From Betaproteobacteria bacterium (GTDB taxonomy: Bacteria; Pseudomonadota; Gammaproteobacteria; Burkholderiales; Rhodocyclaceae), in NCBI GenBank assembly GCA_016194935.1, contig JACQAO010000058.1, positions 1-44,955 of the forward strand: DNA of 44,955 nt, given 5' to 3'. Made by a program: the position numbers and the translations under genes. Of the stretch, positions 36,487 through 44,955 are shown in pieces. Within the stretch, counting starts at the first letter, position 1. Every line of letters begins with the position of its first letter. The notes under the pieces are model-generated. The model ran no database searches, had not been told where the DNA came from, and was given only the letters and a program-made list of their open reading frames with translations.

Positions 36487-37767
36487 CATCATGCCGACCG
36501 CTTTCGGCAGCCACAACGACATGGCCGGCCAGTAAGTCACCAGCACCAGGAACACCAGCATGGTGAGCAGCCAGGGCCACACCGCGATGGTCAGTTCGGT
36601 AATGCCCATCCTGGTAATACCGCTGGCCACATAGAGGTTGAGGCCGACCGGCGGATGGCACATGCCGACTTCCATGTTGACGACGATCAGGATGCCGAAG
36701 TGTACCGGGTCGATACCCAGTTTTACCGCCACGGGAAACAGGATCGGCGCCATGATCAGCACGATGGAGCTGGGTTCCATGACATTACCGGCCAGCAGCA
36801 GCAGGATATTCACCACCAGCAGAAAGCCTATCGGGCCGAGCCCCTGGGCTATCAGCCAATCCGCCATCACCTGCGGAATCTGCTCGGAGGTCAGCAGGAA
36901 GGAGAACAACACGGCGTTGGTGATAATGTAGAGCAGCATTGCGCTCATGTTGGCGGAATCAAGCAGTACCTTCGGCACCTGCTTGAAACTCATGTCTTTG
37001 TATACAAATACGGCGACAAAAAAAGCATACACCGCACTCATCGCCGCTGCTTCGGTGGGCGTGAAAATGCCGGTGTAAATGCCGCCCATCACCACCACAA
37101 TCAGCAGCAACCCCCAAATTGATTCGCGGAAGCTGCGCCAGCGCACGCCCCAGGAAGCCCTGGCCTGACGCGGATAGCCGTTTTTCCAGGCACGATAAAA
37201 AGTGGTGGCGCCGAGAAAGCACGCCAACAGCAGGCCCGGCACCACGCCGGCAATGAAGAGCGCGCCCACTGAAGTGTTGGTCGACACCGAATACATCACC
37301 ATCACGATTGACGGCGGAATCAGGATGCCCAGCGCGCCGGAAGTGGTGATGACTCCGGCGCCAAAGCGCTTGGGGAAACCCGCCTTGACCATCGCCGGCA
37401 TCAGGATCGAGCCGATCGCCACCACCGTTGCCGGGGATGAGCCGGACACAGCCGCAAACAACGCGCAGGCCATCACTCCGGATAGTCCAAGGCCGCCGTA
37501 CCAGTGGCCCACCATGGAGGTGGCAAAATTAATCATGCGCCGCGCTACGCCGCCGTGGGTGAGAAAATTACCGGCCAGAATGAAGAACGGGATGGCCATG
37601 ATCTCGAACTTTTCGATGCCGGTGAACAACTTCAGCGCCACAGCCTCAATCGGCACCTGGGTCATGGTGAACAGAAAAGTCAGCACCGTCAGCCCCAGCG
37701 AGATCGAAACCGGCATGCCGGTCAACATGAGCAGGAACAACAACACGAAAATAATGGCGGCGCTCAT
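36484..37767 (-). CDS. dctM: TRAP transporter large permease DctM
   Basis: A 427-residue membrane protein with about 12 helices, the transport channel of a tripartite ATP-independent periplasmic carrier driven by a sodium gradient. Family features include the start FVLLFLLMLTGMPVSISLGL, the SGSSPATVVAIGSILMPAM scoop region, TSGALGILIPPSIVMVMYSV, and GMCHPPVGLNLYV near the end. It overlaps dctQ by 4 nt. The stop lies in the right border of the MITE-like element. Confidence 0.95.
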   Translation of the reverse strand: MSAAIIFVLLFLLMLTGMPVSISLGLTVLTFLFTMTQVPIEAVALKLFTGIEKFEIMAIPFFILAGNFLTHGGVARRMINFATSMVGHWYGGLGLSGVMACALFAAVSGSSPATVVAIGSILMPAMVKAGFPKRFGAGVITTSGALGILIPPSIVMVMYSVSTNTSVGALFIAGVVPGLLLACFLGATTFYRAWKNGYPRQARASWGVRWRSFRESIWGLLLIVVVMGGIYTGIFTPTEAAAMSAVYAFFVAVFVYKDMSFKQVPKVLLDSANMSAMLLYIITNAVLFSFLLTSEQIPQVMADWLIAQGLGPIGFLLVVNILLLLAGNVMEPSSIVLIMAPILFPVAVKLGIDPVHFGILIVVNMEVGMCHPPVGLNLYVASGITRMGITELTIAVWPWLLTMLVFLVLVTYWPAMSLWLPKAVGMM

Positions 37768-38441
37768 TTCCGCTCTCCCTCATTAAAGCCAACACTGCGC
37801 GGGTGCAGATTGTCATCGAGATTCAAAGGCGCGATGTCCTCATCACGGATGTCCTCAAGGCCTTCGACATGGCCGTGATCATGGTGCGGCAGTTGGCCCG
37901 TCCGCCAGAAGGCGTGCGCCACCTGAATGAACCGGAAACACATCAGATACGAGCCGAGCGGCACCGCGCTGTACACCATCCAGGTGGGCCATTCCAGATC
38001 GGGCGTGGTTGGCCCTTCCGGCAGGACTCCGATATCCAGGCCGAGGGCGTGGAAAAGCGCGTAGTGCATGCCGTTTTCCCAGACGAAGCGAACGCCGAGA
38101 GTGCCGACGATGCCCGTGAAACTCATGCCTGCCAGCAAACCGAACAGCACGAAACTCCTGCGCCACTTGTCCTGCATGCGGTTGATCAGGACGTCGACGC
38201 CGACGTGGATGCCGCTGCGTACCCCATACGCCGCACCGAACTTGGCCATCCATACGAACATGATGATGCACAGCTCCTGCGCCCAGCTCAGGTTGAGCGT
38301 CAGCAGCCAGTCCTGCAAAACCGGCACGGCCAGGCCTGATGCATAACGGTGTATCACGGCGACGAAAATGATAATGGTCGCCGCACCCATCAGGAACGTG
38401 ATAATCCATTCCTCAAGATGATTCAGGAATCGGTTAAGCAT
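37764..38441 (-). CDS. dctQ: TRAP transporter small permease DctQ
   Basis: A 225-residue four-helix membrane subunit that joins DctM. Helix 1 is EEWIITFLMGAATIIIFVAV, and the conserved SWAQELCIIMFVWMAKFGAA and RSGIHVGVDVL follow. The cytoplasmic C-terminal ~45 residues are unusually long, with PHHDHGHVEG and an acidic stretch; similar tails occur in C4-dicarboxylate DctQ of Betaproteobacteria. ATG 38441 has GGGGAGTG upstream; the in-frame start at 38501 is unlikely. Confidence 0.92.
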   Translation of the reverse strand: MLNRFLNHLEEWIITFLMGAATIIIFVAVIHRYASGLAVPVLQDWLLTLNLSWAQELCIIMFVWMAKFGAAYGVRSGIHVGVDVLINRMQDKWRRSFVLFGLLAGMSFTGIVGTLGVRFVWENGMHYALFHALGLDIGVLPEGPTTPDLEWPTWMVYSAVPLGSYLMCFRFIQVAHAFWRTGQLPHHDHGHVEGLEDIRDEDIAPLNLDDNLHPRSVGFNEGERK

Positions 38442-38510
38442 GGACACTCCCCGGTGGGCGCGCGCCAGCCGCCGCGCCTGGGGCGCAGGCGGCATTCGCA
38501 AGACTTGGGC

Positions 38511-39515
38511 TTACAGCTTGGCCGGATCGAAACCGGTTTCCTTGTAGATCGACTGGATCAGATCCTTGCCGATACGCGCCTCGTTCTCCTGATGCACTTT
38601 CACCAGGACTTTTTTCCAGGCCTTCTTTTCTTCGGGCGTCAAGGTGATGATTTCAGACTTGCCGGACGCCTTCACTTTGGCCAGCGCATCGTCGTTCTCC
38701 TGCTTGGCGATATCGTCGGCATACTTGGTGGCGTCCTTCATGGCCCCATCCAGGATCGTGCGGATGTCCGCCGGCAGGCCATCCCAGAATTTCTTGTTCA
38801 CGATCACCGCATAGCCGAGGTAGCCGTGATCCGACAGCGTCACGTACTTTTGCACTTCATGCATCTTCTGCGTATACAGATTCGACGGCGGATTTTCCGT
38901 ACCATCCACTACACCCGTCTGCAACGCCTGATAGACCTCGGAAAACGCGATCACCTGGGGAATCGCGCCGAGGTCGCGCATCTGCGAATCGAGCACCTTG
39001 GATGACTGAATACGCATTTTCAGCCCCTTGAAATCCGCAGGCATCCTGAGCGGCTTGTTAGCACTCATGACCTTGAAACCGTTATCCCAGAAAGCCAGGC
39101 CGTGGATGCCCTTGCTATCGAGTTTTTTCAGCAGGTTGGCGCCGATGGGGCCCTGCGTTATCTTGTGCAGATCCGCGTAATTGTCAAAGATATAAGGCAG
39201 GTCGAAGACCTCGAATTCGCGCTCGCCGAGAGGGCCGAATTTCGCCAGCGACGGCGCCAGCATCTGCACCGCGCCCAACTGCAAGGCTTCCATCTCTTCC
39301 TTGTCCTTGTAGAGCTGGCTGTTGGGGTACACCTCGACTTTTACCCTGCCCTTGGTGCGCTCCTCGGCCAGCATCTTGAAGCGTTCCGCCGCCTTGCCTT
39401 TTGGCGTATCGACTGCAACAACATGGCTGAACTTGATGACGATGGGTTGCTGAGCCGACACCGACAATGACAATACAGCGGCTGCGATGCCAACAACCAG
39501 GCTGTGTAGCTTCAT
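38511..39515 (-). CDS. dctP: TRAP C4-dicarboxylate-binding periplasmic protein DctP
   Basis: A 334-residue solute receptor. A signal peptide of about 21 residues ends SVSAQQ. The mature protein shows DctP features: IKFSHVVAVDTPKGKAAERF, RMPADFKGLKMRIQSSKV (with the substrate-clamping Arg), and VVDGTENPPSNLYTQKMHEV. Together with DctS/DctR next door, malate, succinate or fumarate is the likely ligand. ATG 39515 follows a strong GGAGGAGG site. First gene of dctPQM. Confidence 0.94.
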   Translation of the reverse strand: MKLHSLVVGIAAAVLSLSVSAQQPIVIKFSHVVAVDTPKGKAAERFKMLAEERTKGRVKVEVYPNSQLYKDKEEMEALQLGAVQMLAPSLAKFGPLGEREFEVFDLPYIFDNYADLHKITQGPIGANLLKKLDSKGIHGLAFWDNGFKVMSANKPLRMPADFKGLKMRIQSSKVLDSQMRDLGAIPQVIAFSEVYQALQTGVVDGTENPPSNLYTQKMHEVQKYVTLSDHGYLGYAVIVNKKFWDGLPADIRTILDGAMKDATKYADDIAKQENDDALAKVKASGKSEIITLTPEEKKAWKKVLVKVHQENEARIGKDLIQSIYKETGFDPAKL

Positions 39516-39640
39516 GATGACCTCCTCCAATTTAGTTATTTATGGTCCCGGAATAGCGGGTGCGTAAATTATGCCGAGCAGGGGAAATTCCGGCTATTGT
39601 GGATGTCCGCAGCAAGCACTGCCGGCGCCGGCGCGCTACC
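39516..39640. promoter_or_regulatory. Divergent dctP/dctS control region
   Basis: About 125 nt between the divergent transporter and sensor genes. AATAGC (39552-39557) and GCTATT (39593-39598) form a spaced dyad flanked by CGG/CCG and are a candidate DctR site. No clear sigma70 boxes stand out on either strand. Confidence 0.35.
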
Positions 39641-41677
39641 ATGTCGGGCATGCACGAGGCCGTCACTCCCCACATACCGAACACGCCGCCGCTCGCGGCG
39701 ATTTCCGCCGCTTCCGGCTGGATGTGGTGGCTGCCGCGCGGCGCCCTGGTGTTTTTTCTGCTGTCGCTCGGCGCCCTGCTATGGATATCCAAACGCTCGG
39801 ATATTGAGGACCAACGGGTGACGCTCATCAGCGACATGCTCTGGCTGGAGCAGGATATTCATTTTCACCTGACGCGCAACGAGGAACAATTGCAGCAACT
39901 GGCGAGCGATCTCGCGCCTGATACTGCGCGCAGCAGATCATTTGAGCCGCAGGCTCGCTCCCTGCTGGCGAACCAAACCGGACTGAACCAGGTTGCATGG
40001 TTGTCAGCATCCGGCGCTCTGCGTGTTGCCTTGCCTGCGCCAACCTCGGCAACAGTCATGGTTGGCGAGGCCTCACCCGCCATACCCATGGCCGAAACCC
40101 TGCGGCTGGCGCGCGCGCTGGCCAAGCCGGTCTACAGTCCAGCCTATGCTGTAGTAATGGGCGATGCACAGTTCGAGGTGCATGTGCCGCAGTTCGCCAA
40201 TGGCCGTTACGCCGGCATGATCGTCGCCACTTATTCAGTGCGCCGCATGCTGGACGAACTGGTGCCGTGGTGGCTGGCTGAGCGTTATCGCGTCAGCGTT
40301 GCCAATGATGGAGGCATACTGGGCAGCAAGTCTGCGGTTGCCGCGATCAACTCACAAATGTCTTACCAGATTCCATTTGATCCGCCCGGTCACGGACTGA
40401 TCCTGCGCGCCGAAGCGTATGAGCAGAAAACCTCGCTGGCGCGCAACCTGCTGATATTCACAGTGATGGCTCTGGCGGGCGCCATGCTCTGGAGCCTCTG
40501 GGCGCTGCGCCGTCACATGCAGTGGCGTCTCGCAGCGGAACAGGCTTTGCGCCAGGAATACGCTTTCCGAACGGCAATGGAAAACTCCCTGGCAACCGGC
40601 TTGCGCGCGCGTGATCTGGAAGGCCGCATTATTTACGTCAACCCGGCGTTCTGTCGCATGGTGGGCTACAGCGCCGAGGAAATCGTTGGCAGCAGCCCCC
40701 CTATGCCCTACTGGGATCCGGACTTTCTGGACGCCAATCAACAACAGTCAGCCAGCGTGCTCGCCGGCGAGGCGCCCACGCAGGGTTTCGAGTCGCGCCT
40801 GCAACACAAGGACGGACATACCGTGCATACCATGGTGCATGCCGCGCCGCTGATCGACGGCGGGGGTCGTCACTTCGGCTGGTTGAGTTCGGTGCTCGAC
40901 ATTACCGAAGCCAAACGTCTTGAGCATCACGCCCGGCAACAGGAAGAGAAGCTGCAGTTCACAGCCCGCCTGGTCGCCATGGGCGAAATGGCCTCCAGTC
41001 TGGCTCACGAATTGAACCAGCCGCTGGCCGCCATCTCCAGCTACAGTACCGGTTGCCTCAACCGCATTGAACAAGCGGACATACAACAGTCAGACCTGGT
41101 CGAAGCCTTGCAGAAAATTGGTCGCCAGGCGCAGCGCGCTGGCGCGGTGATCCGCCGCATCTACGCGTTTGCCCGGCGCAGCGAGCCGCGCCAGGCGTCC
41201 TGCAATCTTGGTGAAATCATTGCCGACGCCGCAGGCCTGCTGGAAGCTGAGGCACGCAAACATGGCGTGGAAATCCGCCTGGATATTTCGGCGAGCTTGC
41301 CGCGTATCATCGGGGATCGGGTTCTGCTCGAACAGATATTCGTCAATCTGATTAAAAATGGGGTTGAATCGATGCAGTTCGCAAAAATCAGATTTAGGAC
41401 GCTGGAGATCACTGCAAACTATTCCGGCCAGGACCCGGAGGCACAACTATGTGTGAGCGTCATGGATCATGGTTGCGGCATCGCAGCAGCCGACCTGGAT
41501 AAAATATTCCTGCCGTTCTTCACCACCAAACCGGAAGGCATGGGGATGGGTCTCAACATCTGTCGTTCGATCATCGAGAGCCATCACGGCAGACTTTGGT
41601 ATGAGGAAAATCCTGCCGGCGGCAGCATATTCAGGCTGACTCTGCCGGCTGGCGGCGACCTGGAAATACCCGCATGA
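39641..41677 (+). CDS. dctS: C4-dicarboxylate sensor histidine kinase DctS
   Basis: A 678-residue membrane kinase. Membrane helix 1 (about 29-50), a periplasmic sensor of about 230 residues, helix 2 (NLLIFTVMALAGAMLWSLWA) and a cytoplasmic PAS domain (EYAFRTAMENSLATGLRARD, then VNPAFCRMVGYSAEEIVG) come first. The HisKA domain follows with His456 in SSLAHELNQPLAAIS. The HATPase domain has N-box NLIKNGVES, G1 DHGCGI, and FFTTKPEGMGMGLNI. Start 39641 is uncertain; ATG 39650 and GTG 39560 are also in frame and none has a good ribosome site. It is divergent from dctPQM and overlaps dctR by 4 nt. Confidence 0.9.
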   Translation: MSGMHEAVTPHIPNTPPLAAISAASGWMWWLPRGALVFFLLSLGALLWISKRSDIEDQRVTLISDMLWLEQDIHFHLTRNEEQLQQLASDLAPDTARSRSFEPQARSLLANQTGLNQVAWLSASGALRVALPAPTSATVMVGEASPAIPMAETLRLARALAKPVYSPAYAVVMGDAQFEVHVPQFANGRYAGMIVATYSVRRMLDELVPWWLAERYRVSVANDGGILGSKSAVAAINSQMSYQIPFDPPGHGLILRAEAYEQKTSLARNLLIFTVMALAGAMLWSLWALRRHMQWRLAAEQALRQEYAFRTAMENSLATGLRARDLEGRIIYVNPAFCRMVGYSAEEIVGSSPPMPYWDPDFLDANQQQSASVLAGEAPTQGFESRLQHKDGHTVHTMVHAAPLIDGGGRHFGWLSSVLDITEAKRLEHHARQQEEKLQFTARLVAMGEMASSLAHELNQPLAAISSYSTGCLNRIEQADIQQSDLVEALQKIGRQAQRAGAVIRRIYAFARRSEPRQASCNLGEIIADAAGLLEAEARKHGVEIRLDISASLPRIIGDRVLLEQIFVNLIKNGVESMQFAKIRFRTLEITANYSGQDPEAQLCVSVMDHGCGIAAADLDKIFLPFFTTKPEGMGMGLNICRSIIESHHGRLWYEENPAGGSIFRLTLPAGGDLEIPA

Positions 41678-42282
41678 ATCAGGCGCTGGCGCATATCGTT
41701 GACGATGACGAGGCAATGCGCGACGCGCTGAACTGGCTGCTGCGCTCGCGTCAGGTGCCAACCGCCACATGGCCCGACGCAGAAGCTTTCCTGACGGCGT
41801 GGGAGGAAAATTTCTGCGGCTGCCTGATACTCGATATTCGCATGCCGGGCATGAGCGGCCTGGAGTTGTTCGACCAGTTGCAGGCGCATGGCTGTTCTCT
41901 GCCAATCATTTTTCTCACCGGACATGGCGATGTACCGCAAGCCGTCGCCGCACTGAAGAAGGGCGCATACGATTTTATCGAGAAGCCGTTTGACGACAAT
42001 AATCTGGTCGACCGCGTCATTGCCGCACTAGCCCAGGACGCCGGTCGCCGCGACCGTCAAGCGCTCGACGCCGACATCGCCACCCGGCTGGCGCAGTTAT
42101 CGCCGCGTGAGCGCGAGGTCATGGAGTACATCCTGGCCGGCAAATACAACAAAGTCACCGCCGACGAATTGCACATCGCCATGCGTACCGTGGAAGTTCA
42201 TCGCTCCAGGATCTTCGAGAAAATGGGCGTACGCACTGCCGTGGATCTGGCGCGTTTATTGACCGGGCGCTCCAGGGATTGA
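41674..42282 (+). CDS. dctR: FixJ/NarL-type response regulator DctR
   Basis: A 202-residue two-component activator. The receiver domain has the acidic pocket VDDDE, phospho-acceptor Asp54 in LILDIRMPGMSG, and DFIEKPFDD. A LuxR-type helix-turn-helix follows (LSPREREVMEYILAGKYNKV, RTVEVHRSRIFEKMG). The architecture is that of Rhodobacter DctR, not of the sigma54-dependent DctD, so dctPQM should be sigma70-driven. It is coupled to dctS by ATGA. Confidence 0.93.
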   Translation: MNQALAHIVDDDEAMRDALNWLLRSRQVPTATWPDAEAFLTAWEENFCGCLILDIRMPGMSGLELFDQLQAHGCSLPIIFLTGHGDVPQAVAALKKGAYDFIEKPFDDNNLVDRVIAALAQDAGRRDRQALDADIATRLAQLSPREREVMEYILAGKYNKVTADELHIAMRTVEVHRSRIFEKMGVRTAVDLARLLTGRSRD

Positions 42283-42289
42283 ATCCAGA

Positions 42290-43270
42290 TCAAACCGGCT
42301 CAAGATGCACTTCCCCTCGCCTGCGGCACAATTGCCAGTCGCCAAAGACAATGACCGGATGTCGGTCCGGTCCAGCTTCCAGTAGCTGGCGCAATGCCTC
42401 AATCAGGCGCGCTTCGCTGGGAATTCTGGCGCCATGCCGCGCCAACAGGAAACGCAACAGATTGCGCCCGCGCGTCTCGGTCATGCTTTCAAGGCTGGCA
42501 ATTGCGATAGGGAATTGCGGCGGGGCGCCCCCCAGATCGAGGATTGCCAGGTCGTCGAGCAGCGCCAGAACCTCGGCAAAACGCCGGGTAGCTGCCGCCA
42601 GATTTTCCTCTGCCGCGGGAAAACGCGACTGCAACACCGGCAGTACCTGATGGCGCAAATAATTGCGCGAGAACCCGGTATCTGCATTACTGCCATCCTC
42701 CACCCAACTCAGGGCATGCTTCTGCAAGTAGCTCTCGATATCCTTACGCGCCACATCCAGCAATGGCCGCATCAGGCGCATGCCTCGCCGCACTTCGCGT
42801 GTTTCCTGCATTGCCGCCGCCCCACTCAACCCGGTTCCACGCAGCAAATTGAAGAGCAGGGTTTCGGCCTGGTCGCCGCGATGCTGAGCCAGCACCAGCC
42901 AGTCGCCGTCCAGTTCGCCAAACGCGGCATAGCGTTCGGCGCGCGCCGCAGCTTCCAGACCTTGCGGCGTGCCGTGCGGGACTTTGACCCGAACGACTTG
43001 CAGTTTTATCTCCAGTGCGTCGCAGAAGTCGCCGCAGAATGTTTGCCATTCTTCGGCATGCGGGCTGAGACCGTGATTGACATGACAAGCGCTTAACTGA
43101 AAACCGAAGTCCGGCTGCAGCCTGTGCAATGCGTGCAGCAATGCGGTCGAATCGCGGCCTCCGGAAAAGCCGGCGACCAGGGATTGGCCTGGCGTCAGGT
43201 GACGGCGCAGGCAGGCTGCCAGTGCGTCGCCCAGGGGATCAGGCGACTTGCTGTTCCTTGAATTTGCCAT
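42290..43270 (-). CDS. tilS: tRNA(Ile)-lysidine synthase, short form
   Basis: A 326-residue enzyme that converts C34 of tRNA-Ile(CAU) to lysidine, an essential change for reading AUA codons. The PP-loop FSGGRDST (about 35-42), HVNHGL and the [18 protein letters not shown] segment are intact, and the TilS substrate-binding domain follows (residues about 240-325). The protein stops there: the C-terminal TilS_C domain present in E. coli (432 residues) is missing, and dctR ends only 7 nt away. The start overlaps accA by 32 nt. Confidence 0.92.
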   Translation of the reverse strand: MANSRNSKSPDPLGDALAACLRRHLTPGQSLVAGFSGGRDSTALLHALHRLQPDFGFQLSACHVNHGLSPHAEEWQTFCGDFCDALEIKLQVVRVKVPHGTPQGLEAAARAERYAAFGELDGDWLVLAQHRGDQAETLLFNLLRGTGLSGAAAMQETREVRRGMRLMRPLLDVARKDIESYLQKHALSWVEDGSNADTGFSRNYLRHQVLPVLQSRFPAAEENLAAATRRFAEVLALLDDLAILDLGGAPPQFPIAIASLESMTETRGRNLLRFLLARHGARIPSEARLIEALRQLLEAGPDRHPVIVFGDWQLCRRRGEVHLEPV

Positions 43271-44207
43271 AGCTCATCAGCCGCTCAAAGCGGCGCTCGA
43301 CCAGTTCCGCCGGTGACAGATCGGTCAATTGCCGCAGTGCATCCTGTAGAGCTTTTTTGAGAGAGGACGCCATGGCGCGTGGATCGCGGTGCGCGCCGCC
43401 GAGTGGTTCGCTCACCACGCGGTCGATCAACCCCAGTGTTTTCAGCCGGGCGGCGGTGATGCCCATTGATTCGGCTGCCTCATTGGCCTTTTCTGCGCTC
43501 TTCCAGAGTATCGAGGCGCAACCTTCCGGTGAGATTACCGAGTACGTCGAATATTGCAGCATCAGCACCGCGTCACCGACAGCAATCGCCAGCGCCCCGC
43601 CAGAGCCGCCCTCACCGATGATGGTGCAGATCAACGGCACCTTGAGTTCCGTCATCACCAGAAGGTTGCGGCCAATGGCCTCGGATTGCCCGCGCTCCTC
43701 CGCGTCAATGCCCGGATAGGCGCCAGGCGTATCGACGAACGTCAGCACCGGAATGCCAAATTTTTCCGCCAGCTTCATCAGTCGCATCGCCTTGCGGTAG
43801 CCTTCTGGGCGCGACATGCCGAAGTTGCGCAATATTTTTTCTTTGGTGTCGCGGCCCTTCTGGTGGCCGATCACCATCACCGACTGGCCATTGAAGCGCG
43901 CCAGGCCGCCGACGATGGCATTATCGTCGGCGAAAGCGCGGTCACCATGCAACTCCTCGAAGTCGGTGAGCATGTTTTCGATGTAATCCAGCGTATAAGG
44001 TCTTTGTGGATGACGCGCCACCTGGGCGATCTGCCATGAAGACAACTTGGCATAGATCTCCTTGGTCAGGCTCTGACTCTTGCTTTCGAGCCTGCCGATT
44101 TCTTCTGAAATATCCACTGCCGAATCATCCTGCGCAAAGCGCAAGGCCTCAATCTTGGCATCCAGCTCGGCAATCGGCTGTTCGAAATCGAGAAAGGTAG
44201 TCTTCAT
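43239..44207 (-). CDS. accA: Acetyl-CoA carboxylase carboxyltransferase subunit alpha
   Basis: A 322-residue subunit that, with AccD, transfers the carboxyl group from biotin to acetyl-CoA to make malonyl-CoA. The start [19 protein letters not shown] is a coiled helix typical of AccA. The crotonase-fold core includes [54 protein letters not shown] and [20 protein letters not shown]. It is followed by tilS, as in many proteobacteria. Confidence 0.97.
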   Translation of the reverse strand: MKTTFLDFEQPIAELDAKIEALRFAQDDSAVDISEEIGRLESKSQSLTKEIYAKLSSWQIAQVARHPQRPYTLDYIENMLTDFEELHGDRAFADDNAIVGGLARFNGQSVMVIGHQKGRDTKEKILRNFGMSRPEGYRKAMRLMKLAEKFGIPVLTFVDTPGAYPGIDAEERGQSEAIGRNLLVMTELKVPLICTIIGEGGSGGALAIAVGDAVLMLQYSTYSVISPEGCASILWKSAEKANEAAESMGITAARLKTLGLIDRVVSEPLGGAHRDPRAMASSLKKALQDALRQLTDLSPAELVERRFERLMSYGKFKEQQVA

Positions 44208-44262
44208 GGAGTTTGTGCGACGGCGAAACCGAAGCCATTATTTTACAGGAACCCCTCAAACG

Positions 44263-44288
44263 CCAAAGCCCTCTTTCGAGGGCTTTGG
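44263..44288 (-). terminator. Terminator hairpin distal to the rRNA operon
   Basis: CCAAAGCCCTC (44263-44273) pairs perfectly with GAGGGCTTTGG (44278-44288) around TTTC. It lies between the 5S gene and accA and is the likely second terminator of the minus-strand rRNA operon, although its T-run is weak. Confidence 0.6.
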
Positions 44289-44324
44289 TTTGAAGATGGG
44301 GATGTCCCACTCTGGGGACTGCCA

Positions 44325-44358
44325 CTTTCTATTATTTCGAAGAACGAAATAATGAAAG
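44325..44358 (-). terminator. Hairpin directly after 5S rRNA
   Basis: CTTTC-T-ATTATTTCG (44325-44339) pairs with CGAAATAATGAAAG (44345-44358) with one bulged base, giving 14 pairs immediately downstream of the 5S 3' end. Probably a processing or termination signal. Confidence 0.55.
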
Positions 44359-44364
44359 ATGGGA

Positions 44365-44460
44365 TGTCTGGCGCTGACCTACTTTCTCACCCGTAATGGG
44401 CAATATCATTGGCGCGGAGGTGTTTCACGGTCCTGTTCGAGATGGGAAGGGGGGAGCACT
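44365..44460 (-). rRNA. rrf: 5S ribosomal RNA, 5' end apparently missing
   Basis: The 3' two-thirds is unmistakable betaproteobacterial 5S: CCCATCTCGAACAGGACCGTG, then GAAAGTAGGTCAGCGCCAGAC at the end (given here as key words on the minus strand). The expected 5' strand of helix I (complement of CGCCAGACA) and of helix II is absent. Upstream of CCCCCCTTCCC the sequence instead resembles 23S-5S spacer. About 20 nt appear to be lost, leaving ~96 instead of ~115 nt. Confidence 0.8.
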
Positions 44461-44544
44461 GAATTGGAAGAAGTAATGGGTTTGATTGTGTTTATGTAAT
44501 GCGTGTAATGTCGATTGCGAACCCTCTAACCACTCAAGGTTATA

Positions 44545-44955
<411 letters not shown>

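Noticed and set aside
39562-39575. GG-N10-GC spacing upstream of dctP resembling a sigma54 promoter
   Set aside because: Only the GG and GC pairs and CA match; the adjacent regulator DctR is FixJ-type without the sigma54-activating AAA+ domain, so a sigma54 promoter is not expected.

Overview
The window reads as a betaproteobacterial chromosome segment, plausibly Nitrosomonadales-like. The 5S/23S rRNA sequence, the gene orders ndk-rlmN-pilW-rodZ-ispG-hisS-yfgM-bamB-der and hfq-hflX-hflK-hflC-yjeT-hisZ-purA, and the FixJ-type DctSR/DctPQM C4-dicarboxylate uptake locus all point that way. Genus cannot be fixed from sequence reading alone. Nearly every base is assignable except the first ~900 nt, which hold only repeats and hairpins, consistent with decayed mobile or accessory DNA.

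Layout. (1) 1-1.6 kb: cryptic repeat-rich DNA ending in a terminator, then a hicAB toxin-antitoxin (TA) module. (2) 1.7-3.5 kb: a methyl-accepting chemotaxis protein. (3) 3.5-10.0 kb: a divergent tetR gene and a six-gene envelope-export operon: DUF2141 protein, two FtsX/LolC-like permeases, a LolA-like carrier, an outer-membrane barrel and a LolD-like ATPase. Two overlapping palindromes lie between tetR and the operon. (4) 10.1-16.3 kb: a methyltransferase, rlmJ, rhlE, yaeQ, a YajD-like HNH nuclease, an HU protein and an MFS transporter. (5) 16.3-18.6 kb: rlmB, a higBA module and a second killer/antidote TA module, lying between rnr and rlmB, which are adjacent in many proteobacteria. (6) 18.6-27.3 kb: rnr, tRNA-Leu(CAG), purA, hisZ, yjeT, hflC, hflK, hflX, hfq. 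(7) 27.4-36.3 kb: der, bamB, yfgM, hisS, ispG, rodZ, pilW, rlmN, ndk, mostly joined by 1-4 nt stop/start overlaps. (8) 36.4-42.3 kb: a MITE-like 101-bp element, TRAP transporter dctM/dctQ/dctP and the divergent sensor/regulator pair dctS/dctR. (9) 42.3-44.2 kb: a short tilS and accA. (10) 44.3-44.96 kb: the 3' end of an rRNA operon (23S 3' part, then 5S) on the minus strand.

The most interesting signals are these. All three TA modules are toxin-first. Each has a sigma70-like promoter whose -10 box ends 6-7 nt before the toxin ATG, with no Shine-Dalgarno before the toxin but a good one before each antitoxin, which suggests leaderless toxin mRNAs. The TetR-controlled six-gene cluster looks like a complete, little-characterised inner-to-outer-membrane lipid or lipoprotein export machine. 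The two TA modules between rnr and rlmB seem to have placed rlmB under a TA promoter, with the antitoxin stop in frame with the rlmB start. The 5S rRNA gene lacks its normal 5' end, and TilS lacks its C-terminal domain.
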